Source of the DNA: Micromonospora violae
Lineage (GTDB): Bacteria; Actinomycetota; Actinomycetes; Mycobacteriales; Micromonosporaceae
Length of the DNA: 64,000 bases
NCBI RefSeq assembly: GCF_004217135.1
Contig: NZ_SHKK01000001.1
Location: 4,526,001-4,590,000, forward strand
Reading direction: 5' to 3'
A program made the translations under genes and the position numbers. This document shows positions 1-9,300 of the stretch, in pieces. The notes under the pieces were generated by a model. The model searched no databases. It saw only the letters and a list, made by a program, of their open reading frames with translations, and was not told where the DNA came from. Each line of letters begins with the position of its first letter. Positions within the stretch are counted from its first letter, which is position 1.

Positions 1-648
1 GGCTGGGCCGACCTGGCCGCCCGCCACGGCGCGGATTTCGAGGTGCACGACTTCACCGACGTGCCGCTGGACGAGTGCCTGCGCCGCGACGCCACCCGCC
101 CGGTCGACGACCAGGTCGGCGCGGACGCGATCCGCCGGCTGCACGAGCGGTACCTCGAGGGGCGGACCCTGCCGTTGCCGGTGCCAGCGGCCCGCACCGG
201 ACGCTCCGCCGTGGTGCACCCGCCGTCGACCGAGCCACCGGAGATCGTTCTGGTGGACATCGACGGCACCGTCGCGCTGGCCGTCTCCCGCAGCCCATAC
301 GACATGACCCGGGTGGGCCAGGACCAGCCGAACACGGCGGTGATCGCGGCGGTCCGGGCGATGCACGCCGCCGGGTACGGGGTGGTCTTCTGCTCGGGGC
401 GGGACGCCTCCGCCCGCGCGGCCACCGAGGCGTGGCTGGCCCGGCATGTCCGAGTGCCCTACCTGGGCCTGCACCTGCGCGCCGTCGGCGACTCCCGGAA
501 GGACTCGATCGTCAAGCGGGAGATCTACGACCGGGAGATCCGGGACCGTTACCGGGTGGCCGGTGTCTTCGACGACCGCGTCCAGGTGGTCCAGATGTGG
601 CGTGCCCTCGGCCTCACCGTCTTCCAGGTGGCCGACGGCGACTTCTGA
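1..648 (+). CDS. Polynucleotide kinase / 3'-phosphatase-type protein, 5' end outside the window
   Basis: The frame is open from the first base, so only the last 215 codons are present. The first ~50 residues look like the end of a P-loop polynucleotide kinase domain (VPLDECLRRDATRP, then a helix ending ERYLEG). A HAD phosphatase follows, with VDIDGT giving catalytic aspartates at visible residues 86 and 88, then FCSGRD and a late FDDR motif. Kinase followed by phosphatase is the arrangement of T4-Pnkp-like end-healing enzymes, which phosphorylate 5'-OH ends and remove 3'-phosphates from RNA or DNA. The gene is convergent with rho, and a strong hairpin lies between the two stops. The kinase P-loop itself is not visible, so substrate preference is unknown. 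Confidence 0.8.
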   Translation, partial: GWADLAARHGADFEVHDFTDVPLDECLRRDATRPVDDQVGADAIRRLHERYLEGRTLPLPVPAARTGRSAVVHPPSTEPPEIVLVDIDGTVALAVSRSPYDMTRVGQDQPNTAVIAAVRAMHAAGYGVVFCSGRDASARAATEAWLARHVRVPYLGLHLRAVGDSRKDSIVKREIYDREIRDRYRVAGVFDDRVQVVQMWRALGLTVFQVADGDF

Positions 649-672
649 GGGCTCCGGGGCCACTGGACATGG

Positions 673-707
673 CGAAGGGGCACGGCCGCGATGGCCGTGC
701 CCCTTCG
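673..707. terminator. Bidirectional hairpin between polynucleotide kinase and rho
   Basis: A perfect 15-bp stem (673-687 with 693-707) with a 5-nt loop, placed between two convergent stop codons. It has no long U-tract, as is usual in actinomycetes. It could end both transcripts. Confidence 0.75.
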
Positions 708-724
708 TCGTTACCCGGGAATGG

Positions 725-2824
725 TTACTCCCCCGGCGTCGACTTCGCGATCTGCATCAGGAACTCGATGTTCGTGCGGGACTGCTTGAGCCGGTCCAGC
801 AGGAGATCCATCGCGGCCTGCGAGTCCAGCGAGTGCAGCACCTTCCGGAGCTTGTGGATGATGGCCAGCTCCTCCGGTGCGAGCAGGACCTCTTCCTTGC
901 GCGTACCGGACGGGTTGATGTCGATGGCCGGGAAGGTCCGCTTGTCGGCGATCTTCCGGTCCAACTTCAACTCGGCGTTGCCGGTGCCCTTGAACTCCTC
1001 GAAGATGACCGTGTCCGCCATGGACCCGGTCTCCACCAGCGCCGTGGCGATAATGGTCAGCGACCCGCCGTTCTCGATGTTGCGGGCCGCGCCGAGGAAA
1101 CGCTTCGGCGGGTAGAGCGCGGTGGAGTCGATACCACCCGACATGATCCGGCCGCTGGCCGGTGCCGCCAGGTTGTACGACCGGCCGAGCCGGGTCACCG
1201 AGTCGAGCAGCACGACGACGTCGTGTCCAAGCTCGACCAGGCGCTTGGCCCGCTCGATGGCCAGCTCCGCCACCGTGGTGTGGTCCTGCGGCGGACGGTC
1301 GAACGTGGCCGCGATGACCTCGCCCTTGATCGACCGCTGCATGTCGGTGACCTCTTCAGGCCGCTCGTCCACCAGCACCACCATCAGGTGGCACTCCGGG
1401 TTGTTGCGGGTGATCGCGTTCGCGATCGCCTGCAACACCATCGTCTTACCCGCCTTCGGCGGAGACTGGATGAGTGCCCGCTGACCCTTGCCGATCGGCA
1501 TGACCAGGTCGATGACCCGGGTGGTCAGGATGTGCGGCTCGGTCTCCAGGCGCAGGCGCTCCTGCGGGTAGAGCGGAGTGAGCTTGTAGAACTCCGGACG
1601 ACGCCGCGCCTCCTCCGGCTCCATCCCGTTGATCGTGTCCAGCCGCATCAGCGGGTTGTACTTGTCGCGCCGCTGGTCACCGCTGTTGCCGCCCTCACGG
1701 GCCGCCCGCACCGCACCGGTGATCGCGTCACCGCGGCGCAGGCCGTACTTCTTGATCTGGGACATCGAGACGTACACGTCGTTCGGGCCGGCCAGGTAGC
1801 CGGTCGTCCGCACGAAGGCGTAGTTGTCGAGCACGTCGATGATGCCGGCCACCGGGACGAGCACGTCGTCCTCACTGACCTGCGGTTCGCGACCGCCGGT
1901 GTCGGCGCCGGTCTCGCCGCGCTCGCCGCGCCCGCGACGACGGTCCCGGAAGCGGCTGCGCCGGCCGCGCCGGCCGCCACCCTCGCCGTCGTCGTCGTCG
2001 CTGTCCCGCTCGGTCCGTTCGGCCCGCTGACCACGATCATTACGGTCGTTGCGGTCACCCCGGTCCGAACGCTCGGCACGCTCACCGCGCTCGGCACGCT
2101 CACCGCGCTCGGCACGCTCAGCCCGCTCGCCCCGCTCAGCCCGGTCACCGCGCTCGGCCCGCTCGCCCCGCTCGGCGCGGTCACCGCGCTCGGCCCGGTC
2201 ACCGCGCTCGGCCCGCTCGCCCCGCTCGGCGCGGTCACCACGCTCGGCCCGCTCGCCACGCTCGGCGCGGTCGCCACGCTCGGCACGCTCCGGACGCTCG
2301 GCCCGGTCGCGGCGGGTCTCGCCACGGTCGGCCCGCTCGCCGGCTTCCGCCTCGTCGGTGCGCGTCTCGGTTGCACGCGCCTCAGCGGGGCGCGCCTCGG
2401 TGGCACGGGCCTCCGCCGTTGCGGAGCGGCTGCGCCGGGTCCGGGTACGGCCCTCGGTCTCGGCGGCCGGCTCGGCTGGCGCCTGCTCGGCACCGCGCCC
2501 TTCGGCCGCCGGCCGGTCGGCGGTCTCCCGCACCTCGGCGCGCACCCCCTCACGGGTCGGGGCGGCCGCGGCCGCGACCTCGGCCCGTGGTCGAGGGGTC
2601 CCGGCGGCGTTGCCGCCCTGCCGCTCGGAAATCGCGGCGATCAGCTCGCCCTTGCGCATGCGAGCCGTGCCGGAGATGCCGAGCGACGCAGCCAGGCTCT
2701 GCAGCTCTGGCAGCAGCATCGCCGACAGACCGGTGCCGCTACGCCGACGACGGGCGGGAGCGGCGGCGGTGGCATCGCCAGCGACGTTGGAAACATCCGA
2801 CGTCACGTCGGTGGTGTCGCTCAA
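725..2824 (-). CDS. rho: Transcription termination factor Rho with large charged insertion
   Basis: Hexameric RNA-dependent ATPase/helicase that terminates transcription. The TTG at 2824 was chosen because GGAAGG lies 6 bases before it and the Rho_N helical domain then starts ~30 residues in. The frame is open further upstream, but that part resembles nothing. Order: Rho_N ~33-75; low-complexity Arg/Glu/Asp/Gly region ~90-310, with tandem AERGD/AERGE units at ~175-261 and a DDDD patch; cold-shock RNA-binding domain ~315-400 (VPVAGIIDVLDNYAFVRT); Walker A PPKAGKT ~456; Walker B VVVLLDSVTRLGR; R-loop YPPKRFLGAARN. At 699 aa it is much longer than E. coli Rho (419 aa), and the excess is the insertion. 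Insertions of this kind are known in actinobacterial Rho proteins and aid RNA binding and termination on GC-rich RNA. It has its own long leader and lies downstream of thrB. Confidence 0.97.
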   Translation of the reverse strand: MSDTTDVTSDVSNVAGDATAAAPARRRRSGTGLSAMLLPELQSLAASLGISGTARMRKGELIAAISERQGGNAAGTPRPRAEVAAAAAPTREGVRAEVRETADRPAAEGRGAEQAPAEPAAETEGRTRTRRSRSATAEARATEARPAEARATETRTDEAEAGERADRGETRRDRAERPERAERGDRAERGERAERGDRAERGERAERGDRAERGDRAERGERAERGDRAERGERAERAERGERAERGERAERSDRGDRNDRNDRGQRAERTERDSDDDDGEGGGRRGRRSRFRDRRRGRGERGETGADTGGREPQVSEDDVLVPVAGIIDVLDNYAFVRTTGYLAGPNDVYVSMSQIKKYGLRRGDAITGAVRAAREGGNSGDQRRDKYNPLMRLDTINGMEPEEARRRPEFYKLTPLYPQERLRLETEPHILTTRVIDLVMPIGKGQRALIQSPPKAGKTMVLQAIANAITRNNPECHLMVVLVDERPEEVTDMQRSIKGEVIAATFDRPPQDHTTVAELAIERAKRLVELGHDVVVLLDSVTRLGRSYNLAAPASGRIMSGGIDSTALYPPKRFLGAARNIENGGSLTIIATALVETGSMADTVIFEEFKGTGNAELKLDRKIADKRTFPAIDINPSGTRKEEVLLAPEELAIIHKLRKVLHSLDSQAAMDLLLDRLKQSRTNIEFLMQIAKSTPGE

Positions 2825-3119
2825 TGGATTCCTTCCCTCGATAGGCCGGGGCTGCCCGGAGTCGGAACTCAGGTGGCCGGGCGGCCTCGGTGCACCCGCC
2901 TCGCAAGGACGCGTCGCGGGAGTCTGTGACACAGCAGCCGGTCGGTATCCCGACTCACCAACGTCGGTGAGCAGGTCTCGCCGTCTGCGGCGACCTGTGG
3001 AAACTGCGGTGCGGCGTGGGCCTTGGCAGGGGTAGACGGGCTGACCGCCGAGAGCTTCGGGGGTGCGCCGCCCCGCAGGAGATCGCGTGCTTCGCGGCTG
3101 TGCTAGGTCTAGAGCGTAA
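2825..3119 (-). promoter_or_regulatory. Long 5' leader / intergenic region of rho
   Basis: 295 bases separate the thrB stop from the rho TTG start. The frame is open through part of it, but I see no credible gene. A bulged 10-bp hairpin is visible at 2972-2997. A leader this long suits autoregulation of rho by Rho-dependent attenuation, as known in E. coli. Which element does this here is inference, and no clear -35/-10 pair was found. Confidence 0.4.
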
Positions 3120-4064
3120 TCAACTCTTCCGACCTGCGGCAACAGGGTCCCGCTCGGCGTGTCCAAGTCTACCCCGTGCGACCCGTGCGCCGCTGACGTC
3201 TATCGGCAACTGCCAGATCTCCCAGTCTGTTCCCACTGGGAAGCCCGCTGGCGGCTCGCTGAGCGCCAGCACAGTCGGCCCCGCCCCACTGACCACAGCT
3301 GCCACACCGGCCGCGCGCAACGCGCTGACCAGGGAAAATGTCTCCGGCATGCCGGCTGCTCGGTAATCCTGGTGGAGCCGGTCAACGGTTGCCGGCAGCA
3401 ACAAGGTCGGGGCCGTGGTGAGCGCGTGCACCAGCAGCGCCGCCCGTCCCGCGGTCAACGCGGCGTCGCCATGCGGGACGGTGGCCGGCAGAGCCGCCCG
3501 CGCGGTCGCGGTCAATCCGCGTTCCGCCGGGACGAAAACGGTGGGCCGCACCTCGTCGGCGACCGGCAGGGACACCGCCCGGGCGCCGCCCGGCTCGGAC
3601 CAGGCCACCGTGAAGCCGCCGAGCAGGCACGGCGCCACGTTGTCGGGGTGGCCCTCGATCTCGGCGGCCAACCGGAGCGCGCCGGCGTCGTCGAGGCGGC
3701 GCTCCCCATCGACGACGAGGGCGCGGGCCAACAGCACCCCGGCGACGATCGCGGCGGACGAGGAGCCCAGCCCCCGCGCCTGGGGGATCCGGTTGACGCA
3801 CTCCACGCTCAGCCCGTCGGGATGGGCGCCCAGCACGTCGAACGTGGCGCGCATGGCTCGCACGACCAGGTGTCGGTCGTCGTCGGGCAACTCACCGGCG
3901 CCCTGCCCGGTCACCGTCACCCGGACACCGCTCGACGCGACCTCGGCGGCCACGTCGTCATAGAGCCCGAGGGCGAGACCCAACGCATCGAAGCCCGGGC
4001 CCAGGTTGGCGCTGGTCGCGGGAGTCCGGACCCGGACCGGCCCGGCGGTGAAATTCGTCGGCAC
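3120..4064 (-). CDS. thrB: Homoserine kinase
   Basis: Phosphorylates L-homoserine to O-phosphohomoserine, the substrate of ThrC. It is a GHMP-family kinase of 314 aa, a normal length. The N-terminal substrate motif PATSANLGPGFD (residues 15-26) and the ATP-binding GLGSSSAA motif (~98-105) are intact, and the C-terminal GHMP motif VVSGAGPTVLAL is present. The GTG at 4064 puts the first beta strand in the usual place; the ATG eight bases upstream is out of frame. The MFS gene ends 65 bases upstream on the same strand, so the two may be co-transcribed. thrC lies almost 6 kb away, with three unrelated genes between. Confidence 0.95.
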   Translation of the reverse strand: MPTNFTAGPVRVRTPATSANLGPGFDALGLALGLYDDVAAEVASSGVRVTVTGQGAGELPDDDRHLVVRAMRATFDVLGAHPDGLSVECVNRIPQARGLGSSSAAIVAGVLLARALVVDGERRLDDAGALRLAAEIEGHPDNVAPCLLGGFTVAWSEPGGARAVSLPVADEVRPTVFVPAERGLTATARAALPATVPHGDAALTAGRAALLVHALTTAPTLLLPATVDRLHQDYRAAGMPETFSLVSALRAAGVAAVVSGAGPTVLALSEPPAGFPVGTDWEIWQLPIDVSGARVARGRLGHAERDPVAAGRKS

Positions 4065-4129
4065 GCGCTCATGCTAGGGCTCGACACCGACCAACCCGGC
4101 GACGCGCCCGCTGCCTGGGACCGCCGACG

Positions 4130-5374
4130 TCAGCCGGCCGGGTCCGGGACCGGCTCGGCGGCTGGATCGGTGAGCGAGAGCCGGCGGGTGGCGATCCGCC
4201 AGCCGACCGCGTACACGATGGTGATCAGACCGCAACCGGCGAGCACCACCCGTTCGTCGACCGCGTCCACCACCAGGGCCACCGCCAGTTGGCTCACCGA
4301 GATCGCCAGCGTCGCCAGCATCATGTCGGTGGCGAAGACCCGACCCCGCAACCGATCCGGGACCTCGCCCTGCAAGGCGAAGTTCGACATCACCCAGTTG
4401 CTGCCACCGGCGAAGTGCGCCACGAAGACCAGCAGCAGCACCAGCGGAAACCATCGCACCACCGAGGTGCCCAGGTAGGACAGGCCGTACAGCGACATGG
4501 ACAACGCGAGCCCGGGCAGCAGCCAGGCCCGGTTGGTCAACACCCGGCGCATGAGGATCGGCCCCACCAACGCCCCCGCGCCACGCACCGCGAAGAGCAG
4601 GCCGGCGCCGAGCGGGCCGACACCGTAAACCCCGGCCAGCAGCGGGAACACGGTCAGCACGCCGTTGCCCAGACCCACCGCCGACTTCACCGTGACGAGC
4701 GCGAGCACCCGGGGGCGGTGGCCGATGTAGCCGAGCGCCTCGCGGACCGCCGACCAGGTCCGCTGGGCCGGTTGGTCAGCGTCGCGGGGTGCCTGCAACG
4801 GCCGGCGGATCCGCGTGGCGATGCCCGCGGCCCCCGCCAGGCCCACCGCCGCCAGCCAGAAGCAGGCGTACGGGCCGGCGGCGGTGCTGAGCACTCCGCC
4901 GAGCGAGGCGCCGACCACGGTCATGGTGCCCCAGGCCGAGCCGGCGACGGCGTTGCCAGCGGCGAGTTCGTGCGGCTCCAGCACGTTGGGCAGCGCGGCC
5001 TGGGCGGCCGGCGAGTAGAACGCCTTGGCGACCGCCACCACGCCGATCGAGACCAGGGCCAGCCACGCCGTTCCGGCACTCCGTACGCCGAGCAGCAGCA
5101 GCACGCCCGCGAGCGCGGCCACGTTCGCCGCGATCATGATCTTCCGGCGGTCGAAGCGGTCGGCGATCGTGCCGGTGTACGGCAGCAGCAACGCCACGAT
5201 GCCGGTGTCCACCGCCAACACCAGCGCACCCCAGACGCCGCTGCCGGTCAGGTGCGGCAGCAGCACCAGCAGCGGCACCATGACGAACCAGTCGGCGCCG
5301 AAGACCACCAACTCGGCGAGGAAGAGATTGCGAAAGCTCCGATTGCCGGTCAGAACCGAGAGGGTGGACGCCAC
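4130..5374 (-). CDS. MFS transporter (enterobactin-exporter-like, MFS_3 type)
   Basis: Predicted 414-aa, 12-helix inner-membrane exporter. The conserved loop after TM2 reads GTIADRFDRRK, the MFS signature A region, and a second charged loop is PDRLRGRVFATD. Long hydrophobic segments cover most of the rest. The GTG at 5374 starts just before the first helix, and the frame upstream of it is a shadow of the deacetylase gene. The deacetylase stop is only 11 bases upstream, so the two are very likely co-transcribed, possibly with thrB downstream. Substrate cannot be read from the sequence; this branch includes siderophore and drug exporters. Confidence 0.85.
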   Translation of the reverse strand: MASTLSVLTGNRSFRNLFLAELVVFGADWFVMVPLLVLLPHLTGSGVWGALVLAVDTGIVALLLPYTGTIADRFDRRKIMIAANVAALAGVLLLLGVRSAGTAWLALVSIGVVAVAKAFYSPAAQAALPNVLEPHELAAGNAVAGSAWGTMTVVGASLGGVLSTAAGPYACFWLAAVGLAGAAGIATRIRRPLQAPRDADQPAQRTWSAVREALGYIGHRPRVLALVTVKSAVGLGNGVLTVFPLLAGVYGVGPLGAGLLFAVRGAGALVGPILMRRVLTNRAWLLPGLALSMSLYGLSYLGTSVVRWFPLVLLLVFVAHFAGGSNWVMSNFALQGEVPDRLRGRVFATDMMLATLAISVSQLAVALVVDAVDERVVLAGCGLITIVYAVGWRIATRRLSLTDPAAEPVPDPAG

Positions 5375-5385
5375 GGAGCGCGACC

Positions 5386-6204
5386 CTACCTGGTCGGTGT
5401 CGGAGCCACACCCGCTCCCAGCAGCGCGGAGACCGTGACGAAGGTGTAACCGCGCGACCGTAGCCCCTTGATCATGTCGGTCAGACCGCGCAGTGCGACC
5501 AGCCGCCGGTGCGCCCCCACATCGTGACCGAGCACGATCGTTCCCGGTTGGACGTCGGCCACGATCCGCTGGGCGTGACCGGCCGGATCGCCGGGGAACT
5601 CGCGCTCCACCATCTGCAACGACCAGAGCACCAGCCGATAGTCGAGTCGGGCCGCCGCGTGCAGCACCGCCCCGCCCAGGTGGCCGTACGGCGGGCGCAG
5701 GAGCGCCGGCGGCGTGCCGGTGAGCTCGGCGATCGCGTCGTGGCTGCGGCGCAGGTCGTCGTACGCCTCGGCGGCGTCCAACTCGGCCAGGTCCCGGTGT
5801 TCCCAGCTGTGGTTGCCCACCTCGTGCCCGGCGAGCCGGTCGCGGACGACGTCGGCGTGCCGGCGGACCTGGGCTCCGACCATGAAGAAGGTGGCCGGGA
5901 CCCGGTGCTGGGCCAGGGTGTCCAGCACCATCGGTGTCCACTGTGGTGCGGGGCCGTCGTCGAAGGTGAGGGCCACCAGTCGCTGGCTGGTCCGACCCGA
6001 CCAGACGACGTCGAGCGCGCCGGAGCCGACATCCTGCTGGCCGTTACCGAGGGTGGCGCTGGCGGGGCCGCCGGCGATCGGCAGCCGGCGATGGGTGATC
6101 GACCACGCCTCGGATGTCCCCGCGCCGATGACCACACCGCCCGCCACCAGCAGGCCACGGCACAGCAGGTCGCGTCGCCCCCACCCGCGCACACCGTCGG
6201 CCAT
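5386..6204 (-). CDS. Secreted polysaccharide deacetylase (NodB / CE4 family), Tat-type signal
   Basis: Predicted 272-aa metal-dependent deacetylase of N-acetylated glycans (peptidoglycan, chitin oligomers). CE4 motifs are complete: TFDDG 80-84, HSWEH 132-136 (metal histidines), RPPYG 170-174, LWSLQM ~190 and a late LGHDVG. The N-terminus GWGRRDLLCRG followed by a hydrophobic stretch (~17-30) is a twin-arginine signal peptide, so it is exported folded. The ATG at 6204 is preceded by a GGAG-rich stretch. Longer versions of the frame overlap the RND gene's 3' end and lack sense. The downstream MFS gene follows after 11 bases. Confidence 0.9.
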   Translation of the reverse strand: MADGVRGWGRRDLLCRGLLVAGGVVIGAGTSEAWSITHRRLPIAGGPASATLGNGQQDVGSGALDVVWSGRTSQRLVALTFDDGPAPQWTPMVLDTLAQHRVPATFFMVGAQVRRHADVVRDRLAGHEVGNHSWEHRDLAELDAAEAYDDLRRSHDAIAELTGTPPALLRPPYGHLGGAVLHAAARLDYRLVLWSLQMVEREFPGDPAGHAQRIVADVQPGTIVLGHDVGAHRRLVALRGLTDMIKGLRSRGYTFVTVSALLGAGVAPTPTR

Positions 6205-6310
6205 CCGCCCGCCCCGCTCCACCCACACCCCCACCCGTCTACGAGGAGTATGCAAGAGGTTACCCAAAGTGCAGGGCGGTCGGGTCGGAGTGTTTCGGCC
6301 GGATGAACCT

Positions 6311-6346
6311 GGAACGCCCCCGGCAGAGATCTGCCGGGGGCGTTCC
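6311..6346 (-). terminator. Strong hairpin terminator of the RND transporter gene
   Basis: A perfect 16-bp GC-rich stem (6311-6326 with 6331-6346) with an AGAT loop, about 35 bases beyond the RND stop codon and well upstream of the deacetylase start. It separates the two transcripts. Confidence 0.8.
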
Positions 6347-6379
6347 GAACCGCGCGTCGACCTACTCGGTCGGCTCCAC

Positions 6380-9300
6380 CTACTCGGTCGGGTCCGTCGG
6401 AGGCAGCGGTGAGGTACGGCTACGGGGCAGCCGCAGCACCTCGAACTGGTCCGTACCCTCCACCAACGCGGCCGACGGCGCGGGACGCCCCGCCGGCTTC
6501 GCGCCGGCGGCCGCAGCCGGGGCGGGCGCGCCACTCGGCACCGCGACCTGGTTCGGGGCTGGCGCCTCGTCCGGCTCCACCGTGGTCACCGTCGACCCCC
6601 CGGAGCGCCGCTGTGCGCGCCGGTCGCGCAGCGACTCCTTGGTGTGCTCCACCATGCTGTACAGCGTCGGCACCAGGATCAGCGTGAGCAGCGTCGAGCT
6701 GAGCAGACCACCGATCACGACCACCGCCAGCGGCTGGGAGATGAAGCCGCCCTCACCGGTCAACCCGAACGCCATCGGCAGCAGGGCGAAGATGGTCGCC
6801 ACCGCCGTCATCAGGATGGGGCGCAGCCGACGCCGGCCACCCTCGACCACCGCCTCGTGGACCCCCATGCCCTGCGCCCGGTACTGGTTGATCAGGTCGA
6901 GCAACACGATCGCGTTGGTCACCACGATGCCGACCAGCATCAGCACACCGATCAGCGCCGGCACACCGAGCGGCGTGCCGGTGACCAACAGCAGGCCGAT
7001 CGCACCGGTCGCCGCGAACGGGATCGAAATCAGCAGGATCAGCGCCTGGGTGAGGCTGCGGAACGTGGCCACCATGATCAGGAAGACGATCGCGATCGCG
7101 GCCAGCACCGCCAGGCCCAGGTCCGCGAAGGCATCCGCCTGGTCCGCGCTGACACCACCAATGGTGAAGCTCGCACCCGGCACGTCGATGGCGTCCAGCC
7201 GCTTCTGCAACTCCTGGCTGGTCGCGCCCAGGTTCGAGCCGGTCGCCGCGCCGGTCACCGACACGCTGCGCTCGCCGTCGATCCGGGTGACCTGCTGCGG
7301 ACCCTCACCCTGGGTGACGTCCGCGATGTCGTCCAGCTTGACCGGACCCACCGGCAGCGCCCGCAGCTCCTCCACGGTCATCGGCGGCTGCGTACCCAAC
7401 CGCAGCACCACGTTCTGCTGCTGCCCGTCGAGCGCCACCTGACCCAGCGGCGCTCCCCGGAACGCCTGCGACACCAACTGTCCCACGGCGGCCTCGGTGA
7501 GCCCGGCCCGACCGGCGGCGACCCGGTCGACAGTCACGTCGACGCGCGGCACCCGCGCCGCCAGGCTGGTGGAGACGTCCTCGACGTCCGGAACGCCGGC
7601 CATCGCGGCCCGCGCCTCCTCGGCCGCCCGGGTCAGCACCTCCGGGTCGCTGGCCTGGACGATCACCTCCAGCTGGCTGGTGGACGCCTCCTGCCCGCCG
7701 CCGAAGCTGACCTCACCCACGCCGGCGCCGAGCTTGTCGAACTCCTTGCGCAGCACCTCACGCATCTGCTTGGCGTCGGTGTCACCGCCGAGCGCCAGCG
7801 ACCAGTTGGCGACGTTGTTGCCGCCACCGCCCGCCCACGGGTTGTCCCCACCGCCCGCGGTCACCTGGTACGTCTCGACGCCCTCGGTGCGGGACAGCAC
7901 CGACTCCACCTGCTTGGCCGCCGCGTCGGTGGCCGCCAGACCACTGCCGGCCGGCAGCTCCTGGCTCATGTTGAGGGTGTCCTGGCCGGAGTCGTCCAGG
8001 AAGTTGGTCTCCAACTTCTGCGCCAGGCCGAAGGTGCCGAAGAGCAGCAGCAGGCCGAGCCCGACGGTGATCCAGCGGGTCGACCGCTTGCCGGTGGCGA
8101 ACCCGATCACCGGCAGGTACGCCCGCTGCAACGGGCTGCGCAGCTCCTTCTCCTCCGCGGCGCGGCGCACCGCCTCGTCGTCCGGGGTGCCGCCGGGCGG
8201 CTTGAGGAACCAGTACGCGAGGACCGGGATCACGGTCAGCGACACCAGCAGCGACGCGAGCAGCGCCACCGTCACGGTGATCGCGAACGGCGCGAAGAGC
8301 TGACCCACGAAGCCGCCGACCAGCGCGATCGGCGCGAACACCGCCACCGTGGTGAGGGTGGACGCGGTCACCGCACCGGCCACCTCGCGGACGCCGGTGA
8401 CGATGGCGTGCCGCTTCTGCTCGCCGTACTCCAGGTGTCGTTTGATGTTCTCCAACACCACGATCGAGTCGTCCACCACCCGACCGACCGCGATGGTCAA
8501 CGCGCCGAGGGTGAGCAGGTTGAGCGAGTAGTCACCGATCCACAGGGCGATCAGCGCCACCAGCACGGAGAGCGGGATGGAGACCGCGGTGACCACCGTC
8601 GAGCGCACCGACAGCAGGAAGACCAGGATGACGATGACCGCCATCACCAGGCCCAGCAGGCCCTCAGTGGTCAACGACTCGATCGACTTCTCGACGAACG
8701 GCGCCTGGTCGAAGACCACGGTCAGCTCCGCGCCGGAGGCGTCCTTCAGGTCGTCGAGCCGGTCGCGGATCTCGTGCGAGATCTGCACGGCGTTGCCGTC
8801 CGGAGCGGCGGTGATCGCGATACCGAGGCTGTCCTTGCCGTTGGTCCGGGTGATCGCCGTGGCCGGGGCGAGCTGCTGCTCGACCGTCGCCACGTCACCG
8901 AGGCGGACGGGTGCCGCGCCCGGGGCGACCACGATGCCGCGCAGGTCCTCCAGGGTGGCGATCGGCGTGCCGACCTGCACCGGGAGGGCCAGCGCGCCGT
9001 CGGTCACCGCGCCGGCCGGAACCGCCACGCCGTTGGTCTTCAGCGCCGCGCCGATCGCCGTCGGTTGGATCTTCGCGGCGGCCAGCTTCGCCAGGTTCGG
9101 GGTGACCACCACCACGTCGTCGCGGGTGCCGGTCACCTCGACGGTGCGTACCCCTTCGATGCCCTCCAGCTCCGGCACGACCGTGGAGCGCAGCTTCTCG
9201 GCGAGCGCCCGCTCGTCCGTCGCCCCGGCCGCGGCCAGCACCACCGCCGGAAGGTCGTCGGTGCTGCCCGCGATGACCTGCGGGTCGACGTTCTCCGGCA

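Noticed and set aside
446..2929. 827-codon open frame on the plus strand across rho
   Set aside because: Composition is a low-complexity mirror of the rho repeats. It is a shadow of the minus-strand gene caused by GC bias at third positions.
5375..5941. Longer MFS protein starting inside the deacetylase gene
   Set aside because: The extension is Arg/Gly/Pro-rich, out of frame with the deacetylase, and lacks membrane character. The helix-rich protein starts at 5374.
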